NCBI GenBank assembly: GCA_963746175.1
Contig: CAVVAH010000001.1
Coordinates: forward strand, 744,001 to 808,000
Length of the DNA stretch: 64,000 bases
Direction of reading: 5' to 3'
Origin: CAVVAH01 sp963746175
GTDB lineage: Bacteria; Actinomycetota; Actinomycetes; JACCUZ01
Shown here: positions 31,832-39,691 of the stretch, piece by piece
Layout of the letters: each line of letters opens with the position of its first letter
Numbering within the stretch: position 1 is the first letter of the stretch
Made by a program: the position numbers and the translations under genes
Notes under the pieces: generated by a model
The model's input: only the letters and a program-made list of their open reading frames with translations
Database searches by the model: none
Told to the model about the DNA's origin: nothing

Positions 31832-34477
31832 TCAGGTGGCCAGCGCCCGGGCGCCGCGCTCGGCCCGGACAGCCGGGTGCGCGAGCCGTCCGGTCGCTGC
31901 GAGCACGGCGGCACCGCCGGGCGCCGCGACCACCGGGTTGAGCTCCAGGTCGGCCACCTCGGGCACGTCGTCGGCCAGCCGGGCCAGCCGGGCGAGCAGG
32001 TCCTCCAGCGCGGCGACGTCGACAGGGGTGCTGCCGCCGTGGCCGAGCAGCAGCGGGGCGGCCCGGACGCCTCGCACGAGCGTAGCGAGGTCGCTGTCGG
32101 TCAGCGGCGGGACGCCGTACGACCGGTCGCCGAGCAGGTCGGTCGCGACGCCGCCGAGCCCGAACGACACGACGGGGCCGAACAACGGGTCCTCGACGGT
32201 GGCGAGCCGGGTGGCGACGCCGGTCGGCGCCATCGCCTGCACGACGAACCCGCCGGCGGCGCTCCCCAGCCGGTGCCGCATCGACTCGAACGCCGCACGC
32301 AGCTCGGCGGCGTCTTCGAGGTCGAGGCGCACCCCGCCGAGCTCCCGGCGGTGCCGCAGGTGCGCTGCGGTGGCCTTGAGGGCGACCGGGTACCCGATCG
32401 CCTCGGCGACCCGTACCGCCTCGTCGACCGTCTCCACCGGGTGGGCGTCCCACAGGTCGATGCCGTAGCAGCTCAGCAGCCGCTGCAGCTGCCCGTGGTC
32501 GAGATCGACGTGCTCGGTGCCGGCGAGCAGGTCGGCGACCACTGCCCGGGCCGCCCGCACGTCGAGGCCCGAGGGAGACACGGCGTGCCCGGCTGGGGTC
32601 GCCCGCCAGTCGGCGTACGCGGTGACCATGGCCAGGGCGGTCACGGCGTCCTCCGGGGTCGCGTACGACGGCACCGAGCCGGCGTCGCCGTGCGGAGCTC
32701 GCAGCACCTCAGGGACCCCGGGCATCCCGAGGAAGGTCGACACGACGGTCTTGCCCGCCGCCACCGCCGCTGCCGCCAGCACCCGCGCGACATCGGTGCC
32801 CGGGGTCACCAGCGGCGGGATGAACAGCGCCACCACCGAGTCGACGCCCTCGTCGGCGAAGACCTCGTGGAGCGCCTCGCCGAACGCGTCCGGCGCAGCG
32901 TCCGGCGCGACGTCGCGGCGGCGGACGACGTGGAGACCGGCCTCCTCGCAGGCGTCGACGGCGAGGAGCGCGAGAGCGTCGGAGTTCCCGACGACGGCGA
33001 CCTGGCGGCCGGCCGGGAGCGGCTGGGTGGCGACCAGGGCCGCGACGTCGAACAGCTGGTGGATCGACTGCGCGCGGATGACCCCGGCCCGCCGGAACAG
33101 GGCGTCGACCGCGGCAGCGGGCGCCTGGGTGTCGCGGACCAGGTGGCCGCCCGGGCGCTCGCCGCGGAACCGGCCGGACTTCACGACCACCACCGGCTTC
33201 TGCCGTGAGAGCCGTCGGGCCAGCCGGCTGAACTTGCGCGGGTTGCCGAGCGACTCGAGGTAGAGCAGCACAGCGTCGGTCGCGTCGTCCTCCTCCCAGT
33301 ACTGCAGCAGGTCGTTGCCGCTCACGTCGACCCGGTTGCCGGCGGAGACGAACGTCGACAGGCCGAGGCCGCGCTGCACGACGTTGTCGAGCAGAGCCAC
33401 GCCGAGGGCCCCGGACTGGGAGAAGAACCCGAGCCGACCGACGTGCGGCACCACCGGCGACAGGCTGGCGTTGAGCCGCACCTCCGGGTCGGTGTTCAGG
33501 ACGCCGAACGAGCTCGGCCCGAGGACCCGCATCCCGCTCCCCCGGGCCAGCGCCACCAGCCGGCGCTGACGCCCGGCGCCGTCCGGGCCGGTCTCGGCGA
33601 AGCCCGCCGACATCACGACCAGACCGCGGACGCCGCTGGCCGCGCAGTCGGCGACCACCGCCTCGACCTCGTCCGCGGGTACCGCGAGGACGGCCAGGTC
33701 GACCGGACCGGGCACGTCGGTCACCGACGCGTACGACAGGACGCCGGCCACCTGGTCGGCCTGCCGGTTCACCACGTGGACGTTGCCGGCGTACCCGCCG
33801 TCGAGCAGGTGCCGCAGCACCGTGTGGCCGACGCTTCCCGGGTCCCGGCCGGCGCCGACGACCACGACGGACCGCGGCTGCAGCAGTCGCTGGACGCTAC
33901 GGGCCTCGGCCCGGTGCTCGCGCGCGTAGGTGACGGCAAGCGAGTCCTCGGTCGGCTCCAGGTCGAACGACACGCGTGCGACGCCGTCCTCGAAGCCCTG
34001 CGCGACGACGTAGCCCGCGTCGCTGAAGACGTGCAGCATCTTGCGGTTCTCCGGCAGGACGTCGGCGACGAACCGCGAGATGCCGTTCTCCCGGGCGGCG
34101 GCGGCGATGTGCTCGAGGAACACGGTGCCGAGGCCGCGGCCCTGGTGGGCGTCCTCGATGTTGAACGCGACCTCGGCCTCGACGTCCGAGACCCGCTCGT
34201 AGCGGACCACGCCGATCATCTCGTCGCCGATGGTCGCGATCAGCGCGGCGCGGTCCCGGTGGTCGACGACGGTGAACTTCACGACGTCGCGCTCGGAGAG
34301 CTCGCGGTAGAGGGAGAAGAACCGGTAGTAGATCGTCTCGTCGGAGAGCCGGCTGTAGAACCTCAGCAGCCGCTCGGCGTCGCTCGGCAGGATCGGCCGC
34401 AGGTGGGCGGTGCCGCCGTCGCGCAGGACGACGTCGGCCTCCCAGTGCGCCGGGTAGCCGTGCTCGCCGTCGTCCAC
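31832..34477 (-). CDS. GNAT acetyltransferase fused to NDP-forming acyl-CoA synthetase-like domains
   Basis: 881 aa. Residues about 15-175 are a GNAT domain (acetyl-CoA loop in EDAHQGRGLGTVFLEHI). From about 200 onward come the CoA-binding (VVVVGAGRDPGSVGHTVL), succinyl-CoA-ligase-like (FFSQSGALGVALLDN) and ATP-grasp domains (EAIGYPVALKATA, VSFGLGGVATDLLGD). This matches the Pat family of protein lysine acetyltransferases, which control enzymes such as acetyl-CoA synthetase. The catalytic-His SHTG-type motif of true ligases is not seen where expected, consistent with a regulatory role. Monocistronic. Confidence 0.88.
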   Translation of the reverse strand: MDDGEHGYPAHWEADVVLRDGGTAHLRPILPSDAERLLRFYSRLSDETIYYRFFSLYRELSERDVVKFTVVDHRDRAALIATIGDEMIGVVRYERVSDVEAEVAFNIEDAHQGRGLGTVFLEHIAAAARENGISRFVADVLPENRKMLHVFSDAGYVVAQGFEDGVARVSFDLEPTEDSLAVTYAREHRAEARSVQRLLQPRSVVVVGAGRDPGSVGHTVLRHLLDGGYAGNVHVVNRQADQVAGVLSYASVTDVPGPVDLAVLAVPADEVEAVVADCAASGVRGLVVMSAGFAETGPDGAGRQRRLVALARGSGMRVLGPSSFGVLNTDPEVRLNASLSPVVPHVGRLGFFSQSGALGVALLDNVVQRGLGLSTFVSAGNRVDVSGNDLLQYWEEDDATDAVLLYLESLGNPRKFSRLARRLSRQKPVVVVKSGRFRGERPGGHLVRDTQAPAAAVDALFRRAGVIRAQSIHQLFDVAALVATQPLPAGRQVAVVGNSDALALLAVDACEEAGLHVVRRRDVAPDAAPDAFGEALHEVFADEGVDSVVALFIPPLVTPGTDVARVLAAAAVAAGKTVVSTFLGMPGVPEVLRAPHGDAGSVPSYATPEDAVTALAMVTAYADWRATPAGHAVSPSGLDVRAARAVVADLLAGTEHVDLDHGQLQRLLSCYGIDLWDAHPVETVDEAVRVAEAIGYPVALKATAAHLRHRRELGGVRLDLEDAAELRAAFESMRHRLGSAAGGFVVQAMAPTGVATRLATVEDPLFGPVVSFGLGGVATDLLGDRSYGVPPLTDSDLATLVRGVRAAPLLLGHGGSTPVDVAALEDLLARLARLADDVPEVADLELNPVVAAPGGAAVLAATGRLAHPAVRAERGARALAT

Positions 34478-34504
34478 ACCCCGAGGCTAGCGAGACGGCC
34501 GCCA

Positions 34505-34533
34505 CCCGCCCCCCGTACGACGCGGGGGGCGGG
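34505..34533 (-). terminator. GC hairpin after the CHRD gene
   Basis: Perfect 10-bp arms (34505-34514 and 34524-34533) with a 9-nt loop lie between the stop of the CHRD gene and the start of the Pat-like gene, 30 bp past the former. Confidence 0.55.
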
Positions 34534-34563
34534 CGAGCTCGCCGGCCCCGGGGCTGCGCCCGG

Positions 34564-34992
34564 CTAGAAGTGCAGCTGGGCGCGGATCGCGCCGGCGGGG
34601 TGCGGCACGTTGTGCACGTTGACGTAGAACCGCCGCGGGTGGGTCTTCAGCGCTGTCGCGAGGCTCGAGGAGATGGTGACGCAGTCGGCGCTGGCCTTGT
34701 TCGGCGCGGTGAGCTCGACGACGACGTCCCCGGCCACCCCGGCCTTCGCGCGGTGGATGTGCGCCGCGGCGGTCGTGCCGATCCGCTTGGCCGAGAGCAG
34801 GTAGCACAGCGTCGTGCCGTCGACCGACCAGGAGAACTCACCACGGCCGTTGCCGTCACCGGGACCTGGCACCTCCTGGGCGCCGCTGAGCGCGACCGAG
34901 TGCTGCGGGACCTCCGCTACCGCGACGGCGGGCAGGGTCACCACCGCCCCGAGGACGAGGACGACAGCGAGGACGGCGGATCGAGCGCGCAT
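34564..34992 (-). CDS. secreted CHRD-domain protein
   Basis: 142 aa. A Sec signal peptide (residues 1-31; charged MRAR, hydrophobic core, cleavage near AVAEVP) precedes one CHRD domain (VALSGAQEVPGPGDGNGRG, AAHIHRAKAGVAGDV, YVNVHNVPHPAGAIRAQL). CHRD domains are found in extracellular proteins and may bind metal or other proteins; no activity is established. The ATG at 34992 has GGGAGG at 5-nt spacing, which decides the start. Confidence 0.88.
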   Translation of the reverse strand: MRARSAVLAVVLVLGAVVTLPAVAVAEVPQHSVALSGAQEVPGPGDGNGRGEFSWSVDGTTLCYLLSAKRIGTTAAAHIHRAKAGVAGDVVVELTAPNKASADCVTISSSLATALKTHPRRFYVNVHNVPHPAGAIRAQLHF

Positions 34993-35103
34993 GGTGCCTC
35001 CCACGACGAGGGCTGCTCGTTACCGAAGGGGTACGGGCAGCGCCGGCCGCGGGATTCACCCGCGGCGACCCGTTCTGTCGGAGTCGTCGCGTAGGCAGGA
35101 CGT

Positions 35104-35637
35104 GTGCGATGGGGCGACCTGCAGGACAGGCAGCCGCGACTCGGCGTGATCGCGCACGACCGGCTGGTCGGGCCCGGCGTTCTGCTGGTCGCCACCATCC
35201 GGCGCGACGGGACACCGCGGCTGAGCCCGGTCGAGCCGTTCGTGCTCGACGGCGACCTCTGGCTGTCGATGCTGCTCGGCTCGCTGAAGGCCGCCGACCT
35301 GCTGCGCGACCCGCGAGTGCTCGTGCACAACATCATCACCGGGCCCGACGGCGGTGAGGGCGAGGTCAAGCTGCGGGGCACTGCGGAGGAGGTGCCCGAC
35401 GACGCACGGCAGCGCCGCTACGCCGACGCCGTGGCGGCCGCGCTGCCGTGGACGCCGGAGGTCGGCAGGTTCCACCTGTTCCGCGTCGAGGTCGCCGACG
35501 TGACCTACGTCCGCTACGACAACGCGTCGGGCGACCAGTACCTCGTCCGCTGGCCGGCGGGCACGGAGTGCGTCCGCCGGGGCACGTCCGCCACGACGCT
35601 GGGCGATCCGCAGCCGCACTCAGGCGTGCTGGTCTGA
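35104..35637 (+). CDS. pyridoxamine 5'-phosphate oxidase-like (split-barrel) protein
   Basis: 177-aa split-barrel flavin-binding-type protein. LLVATIRRDGTPRLSPVEPFV and DGDLWLSMLLGSLKAADL are the conserved N-terminal blocks of the PNPOx-like superfamily, and VKLRGTAEEVPD follows. Likely binds F420, FMN or haem; cofactor cannot be told. GTG start at 35104 with a weak upstream purine run. Adjacent to psuG (22 bp), possibly co-transcribed. Confidence 0.75.
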   Translation: MRWGDLQDRQPRLGVIAHDRLVGPGVLLVATIRRDGTPRLSPVEPFVLDGDLWLSMLLGSLKAADLLRDPRVLVHNIITGPDGGEGEVKLRGTAEEVPDDARQRRYADAVAAALPWTPEVGRFHLFRVEVADVTYVRYDNASGDQYLVRWPAGTECVRRGTSATTLGDPQPHSGVLV

Positions 35638-35659
35638 CGCCGCCGGGTAGCGTGCGCTG

Positions 35660-36559
35660 GTGCTCACCGTCCTGCCGGAGGTCGCCGAGGCGCTGGCGTC
35701 CGGCGCTCCCGTCGTCGCCCTCGAGTCCACCATCATCAGCCACGGCCTCCCCCGGCCGGAGAACCTGCGCATCGCCCGCGAGATCGAGCAGGCGGTACGC
35801 CGTGGCGGCGCCGTCCCGGCCACCATCGCGCTGGTCGCGGGCCAGCCGCACGTCGGCCTGGACGATGCTGCGCTGGCGCACGTGGCGAGCAGTGACGACG
35901 TCGTCAAGGTCAGCACCCGCGACCTGGCCACCGTCGCCGCCCGGGGTGGCAGTGGCGCCACGACGGTCGCCGCCACGTCGCACCTCGCGGCCCTGGCCGG
36001 CATCCGGGTCTTCGCGACCGGCGGGCTCGGCGGCGTGCATCGCGACGCCCGGGCCACCTGGGACGAGTCGGCCGACCTGCAGGCGCTCGCGACCACGGAC
36101 GTCACCGTGGTGTGCGCCGGTGTGAAGTCGATCCTCGACGTGCCGGCCACGCTGGAGCGGCTGGAGACGCTCGGCGTCACGGTCCTCGGCTACGGGACCA
36201 CAGCCTTCCCGGGCTTCTACCTCAGCGACTCAGGGCACTCGCTCGACTGGCGGGTCGACAGCCCCGAGGAGGTCGCCGCGGTCATGGCCGCCCGTGCCGG
36301 GCTCGGCACCGACGACCGCGGCATCGTCGTCGCGAACCCGCTGCCGCCGGACGAGCAGCTCGACCCCGGCCTGCACGACCGGCTGCTGCACGACGGGCTC
36401 GCCGCGGCCGACGCCCACCAGGTGCGGGGCAAGGACGTCACGCCGTTCCTGCTCGAGTTCTTCCACCGCGAGAGCAAGGGCGCCAGCCTCGAGGCGAACA
36501 TCCGGATCGTCCTGCACAACGCCGAGCTGGCGGCCCGGATCGCTGCGGCCGCGGCGTGA
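35660..36559 (+). CDS. psuG: pseudouridine-5'-phosphate glycosidase
   Basis: Cleaves pseudouridine 5'-phosphate to uracil and ribose 5-phosphate, using a Mn-type metal. 299 aa from GTG 35660; ALESTIISHGLPRPENL, PATIALVAGQPHVGL, SRDLATVAARGGSGATTVAAT (contained as RGGSGATTVAAT), FATGGLGGVHRDA and YGTTAFPGFYLSDSGH are family-defining. The next gene is a PfkB kinase, giving the usual psuG-psuK pathway for pseudouridine breakdown. Confidence 0.93.
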   Translation: MLTVLPEVAEALASGAPVVALESTIISHGLPRPENLRIAREIEQAVRRGGAVPATIALVAGQPHVGLDDAALAHVASSDDVVKVSTRDLATVAARGGSGATTVAATSHLAALAGIRVFATGGLGGVHRDARATWDESADLQALATTDVTVVCAGVKSILDVPATLERLETLGVTVLGYGTTAFPGFYLSDSGHSLDWRVDSPEEVAAVMAARAGLGTDDRGIVVANPLPPDEQLDPGLHDRLLHDGLAAADAHQVRGKDVTPFLLEFFHRESKGASLEANIRIVLHNAELAARIAAAAA

Positions 36560-36563
36560 CCAC

Positions 36564-37472
36564 GTGACCACCGGACCGCGCGGCACCGAGACCCTCGACG
36601 TCGTCGTGGTCGGCGACGTCATGGTCGACGTCCTGGCGTCCATGTCGGGACCCCTCGCGCACGGCAGCGACACCCCCTCACGAGTGACCACGGCCGGCGG
36701 CGGTTCGGCCGCGAACGTCGCCTGCTGGCTGGCCCGACAGGGCGTTCCGACGTCGTACGTCGGGCGGGTGGGCGACGACCCGCTCGGCCGGGAGTCGGTC
36801 GTGGCCCTGCACGGCTGCGGAGTCACGACGTACGTGAGCCACGACCACGAGCGCACGACCGGCACCTGCGTGGTCCTCGTCGAGCCGGGCGGCGAGCGCT
36901 CGATGCTGCCCGACTCCGGCGCGAACACCACCTTGACACCTGCGGACCTGCCCCACGAGCCGTTCCGGCCCGGCGCGCACCTCCACCTGTCCGGCTACAC
37001 CTTGCTCAACGAAGGCAGCCGCGACGCCGCACTGGCCGCGATCTCGAGGGCGCGGGCTGTCGGCATGACCGTGTCCGTCGACCCGTCCTCCGCCGCCCCG
37101 CTGCGGTCCGTGGGCGCCGCGCGGTTCCTGGCCTGGACGCGCGGCGTCGACCTGCTGCTCGCCAACCGGGACGAGGCGGCGGTGCTGGCCGGCACCGCCG
37201 ACCCGCACCAGGCGGCGCAGCAGCTCGGCGACGACTACCGCGAGGTGGTGGTCAAGCTCGGGGCCGACGGCGCGCTCTGGCACCGGGGCTTCATCAGCGC
37301 CAGCGCTCCCGCCGAGCGCGGCGTCGAGGTCGTCGACACCACCGGTGCCGGCGACGCGTTCGCCGCCGGATTCCTCGCGTCGTGGCTGCTGCACCCCGAG
37401 CCCGAGACGGCGCTCGCCGCCGGCAACCGGCTGGCGGGCCGTGCCGTGTCCGTCGTCGGTGCCCGGCCATGA
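36564..37472 (+). CDS. psuK: PfkB-family sugar kinase, likely pseudouridine kinase
   Basis: 302-aa ribokinase-fold kinase. The N-terminal VVVGDVMVDVLASM and GGGSAANVACWLARQG bind sugar; DTTGAGDAFAAGFLASWL carries the anion hole and catalytic Asp. GTG start at 36564, four bases after the psuG stop. Context makes pseudouridine kinase the best guess, although the sequence alone would allow another nucleoside or sugar. Overlaps the ybaK-like gene by ATGA. Confidence 0.82.
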   Translation: MTTGPRGTETLDVVVVGDVMVDVLASMSGPLAHGSDTPSRVTTAGGGSAANVACWLARQGVPTSYVGRVGDDPLGRESVVALHGCGVTTYVSHDHERTTGTCVVLVEPGGERSMLPDSGANTTLTPADLPHEPFRPGAHLHLSGYTLLNEGSRDAALAAISRARAVGMTVSVDPSSAAPLRSVGAARFLAWTRGVDLLLANRDEAAVLAGTADPHQAAQQLGDDYREVVVKLGADGALWHRGFISASAPAERGVEVVDTTGAGDAFAAGFLASWLLHPEPETALAAGNRLAGRAVSVVGARP

Positions 37473-37939
37473 CCGGCGAGGAGCGGGCACTCGCGGCCGT
37501 CGAGGCCGCGGGCCTGGCGCACCGGGTGATCCGGCACGGTCCTGTCCGCAGCCTCGCCGAGGCGGCCTCCGCGCGCGGCGTGCAGCCGGCGGCGGTCGTG
37601 AAGACCCTCGTCGTACGGCGGGGCGAGGGCGACTTCCTCTTCGTGCTGGTCCCCGGCGACCGCACGATCTCGTGGCCCAAGCTGCGCGAGCTGCTCGGCG
37701 TCAGCCGGATGTCGATGCCCGACGCGGCGACGGCGCTGGAGGCCACCGGGTACGAGCGCGGCACGATCACGCCATTCGGCTCCACGACGGCGTGGCCCGT
37801 GATCGCCGACGAGCGGCTGATCGGGCACGAGGTCACCCTCGGCGGCGGCGCCCACGGCGTCGCGCTGGCCGTCGACGCCGGTGCGGCTGTGGACGCACTG
37901 GCCGCCACCGTCGCCGACGTCACCGATCCCGAGTCCTGA
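37469..37939 (+). CDS. YbaK/EbsC-family aminoacyl-tRNA deacylase
   Basis: 156-aa YbaK-fold protein that would hydrolyse mischarged tRNA (Cys-tRNA(Pro) type). LAEAASARGVQPAAVVKTLVV holds the conserved Lys, and FGSTTAWPVIADERLIGHEV and VTLGGGAHGVALAVD complete the pocket. ATG 37469 overlaps the kinase stop. Third gene of the psuG operon. Confidence 0.85.
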   Translation: MTGEERALAAVEAAGLAHRVIRHGPVRSLAEAASARGVQPAAVVKTLVVRRGEGDFLFVLVPGDRTISWPKLRELLGVSRMSMPDAATALEATGYERGTITPFGSTTAWPVIADERLIGHEVTLGGGAHGVALAVDAGAAVDALAATVADVTDPES

Positions 37940-37957
37940 CCGCACTCCGGCGCGGCA

Positions 37958-37981
37958 ACTGTTCGGCGGGCACCGAACAGT
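37958..37981. promoter_or_regulatory. inverted repeat upstream of the EamA-ArsR operon
   Basis: Perfect 9-bp arms ACTGTTCGG and CCGAACAGT (37958-37966 and 37973-37981) with a 6-bp spacer, ending 21 bp before the EamA start. Its size suits a winged-helix dimer, and the ArsR-type gene in the same operon is the obvious candidate. It could also terminate the psuG operon, 19 bp upstream. Confidence 0.5.
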
Positions 37982-38002
37982 CACGGCGGTAGCGTCAGGA
38001 CC

Positions 38003-38953
38003 ATGACCACCACCCATGAGGACCCCGGAACGACGCCGACGACACCGGCGACATCCACCACCGACCGCACCCCCGCGCTGGCCCTCGCCGCCGCCGGCGT
38101 GACCGTGGTGCTGTGGGCCTCGGCGTTCGTCGCGATCCGGCACGTCGGGCAGGAGATCTCCCCCGGACCATTGACCCTGGGTCGGCTGCTCGTCGGGAGT
38201 CTCGTGCTCGGCACCGTGGTGATGGTCCGCGGACCGAAGTGGCCGGCCCGCCGGGACTGGCGGCTGCTGCTGGTCTGCGGCCTGCTCTGGTTCGGCGTCT
38301 ACAACATCGCGCTCAACGCCGCCGAGCAGCGGGTCGACGCAGGGACGACCGCGATGCTCGTGAACGTCGGACCGCTGATCCTCGCCCTGCTCGCCGGGGT
38401 GCTGCTGGGCGAGGGCTTCCCGCCCCGGCTGGTCGTCGGCAGCCTGATCGCCTTCGGCGGCGTGGCCGTCATCGGTGCGGCCACCTCCGGCCGGAGCGCG
38501 GGGACGGCCGGCGTGCTGCTGTGCCTCGTGGCTGCGATCGGCTACGCGGTCGGGGTGGTCGCCCAGAAGCCGCTGCTCGGGCGGCTCCCCGCGCTCGACG
38601 TCACCTGGCTGGCGTGCACCGTCGGTGCGGTCGCCTGCCTGCCGTTCTCCCCGCAGCTCGTGTCGGAGGCCGCCGACGCGCGCGTCTCCACGCTGGGGTG
38701 GATCGGCTACCTCGGGGCGTTCCCGACCGCGATCGCGTTCACGACATGGGCGTTCGCGCTGTCGCACACGACCGCAGGCCGGATGGGCGCGACGACCTAC
38801 CTCGTGCCACCGGTGACGATCCTGCTGGCCTGGCTGATGCTCGACGAGTCACCGGCCGCGCTCGCTTTCGCGGGCGGCGCGCTCTGCCTGCTCGGCGTCG
38901 CCGTCGCCCGGCGTACGCGCAAGCCGCTGGGCCGGCCGGGGGTGCCGTCGTGA
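38003..38953 (+). CDS. EamA-family (DMT) transporter
   Basis: 316 aa with ten hydrophobic helices in two EamA repeats (about 30-160 and 175-305). Motifs include VLWASAFVAIRHVGQEISPG and the second-repeat GRMGATTYLVPPVTILLAWL. Probably exports a metabolite or amino acid. ATG at 38003. The TGA overlaps the GTG of the ArsR-type regulator, which probably controls it. Confidence 0.88.
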   Translation: MTTTHEDPGTTPTTPATSTTDRTPALALAAAGVTVVLWASAFVAIRHVGQEISPGPLTLGRLLVGSLVLGTVVMVRGPKWPARRDWRLLLVCGLLWFGVYNIALNAAEQRVDAGTTAMLVNVGPLILALLAGVLLGEGFPPRLVVGSLIAFGGVAVIGAATSGRSAGTAGVLLCLVAAIGYAVGVVAQKPLLGRLPALDVTWLACTVGAVACLPFSPQLVSEAADARVSTLGWIGYLGAFPTAIAFTTWAFALSHTTAGRMGATTYLVPPVTILLAWLMLDESPAALAFAGGALCLLGVAVARRTRKPLGRPGVPS

Positions 38954-39660
38954 GGGCGCCGTCCGACGGCGTCTCGATCGCCCGGCTCGCCGCCCTGCTG
39001 GCCGACGCGACCCGGGCCGGCATGTGCCTGGCGCTGCTCGACGGCACCGCCTGGACGGCCGGTGAGCTCGCCACCGCAACGGGCGTCGCCCGGTCCACGG
39101 CCAGCGAGCACCTCGACCTGCTCGTGGCAGGCGGCCTGCTGGCCGAGGAGCGGCAGGGCCGGCACCGCTACCTGCGGATCGCGACTCCGGCCGCCGCGCA
39201 GCTCGTCGAGTCACTCGCCGTCCAGGCCGGCCCTGGCGCCCCGCCGCGGTCGCTGCGGGCCGTCACCGCCGGCGAGGCGATGGCGCGCGGCCGCACCTGC
39301 TACGACCACCTCGCCGGCCGGCTCGGCGTCGCGGTCCTCGAGGCTCTGGTCGATCGGGACCTCGTCACGCTGCGGCGCGGCGTCACGCTCACCGAGTCCG
39401 GCCAGCGCTGGCTGGCCCACCTCGACGTCGACGTCGACGACCTGGCGCGACAGCGCCGCCCGCTGCTGCGGTCCTGCCTCGACTGGACCGAGCGGCGGCC
39501 GCACCTCGCCGGCGCGGTCGGTGCCGCGGTCTGCACGCGGTTCACCGACGAGGGCTGGGTCGAGCGCGGCACCGGCCGGACCGTGCGGGTCACCGACAGC
39601 GGCTCACGGGCGCTGCGCCGGCTGCTCGGCCTCACTCCCGCCGACCTCCGGCTCCGTTGA
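38950..39660 (+). CDS. ArsR-type winged-helix regulator
   Basis: 236 aa from GTG 38950, overlapping the transporter by GTGA. The winged helix spans about residues 10-80 (TAGELATATGVARSTASEHLDLLVAGGLLAEE). Residues 100-236 form a second, less conserved part with HTH-like repeats (LEALVDRDLVTLRRGVTLTESG). No CxxC metal site of classic ArsR is evident, so the signal may be organic. Likely autoregulates the EamA operon through the inverted repeat at 37958. Confidence 0.83.
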   Translation: MRAPSDGVSIARLAALLADATRAGMCLALLDGTAWTAGELATATGVARSTASEHLDLLVAGGLLAEERQGRHRYLRIATPAAAQLVESLAVQAGPGAPPRSLRAVTAGEAMARGRTCYDHLAGRLGVAVLEALVDRDLVTLRRGVTLTESGQRWLAHLDVDVDDLARQRRPLLRSCLDWTERRPHLAGAVGAAVCTRFTDEGWVERGTGRTVRVTDSGSRALRRLLGLTPADLRLR

Positions 39661-39691
39661 CCCTCGTACGGCGCGGTGCGAGGGTCGCCGT

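Noticed and set aside
31775..33208. Long plus-strand frames opposite the Pat-like gene
   Set aside because: Antisense shadows of a well-supported gene; no start signals or recognisable domains.
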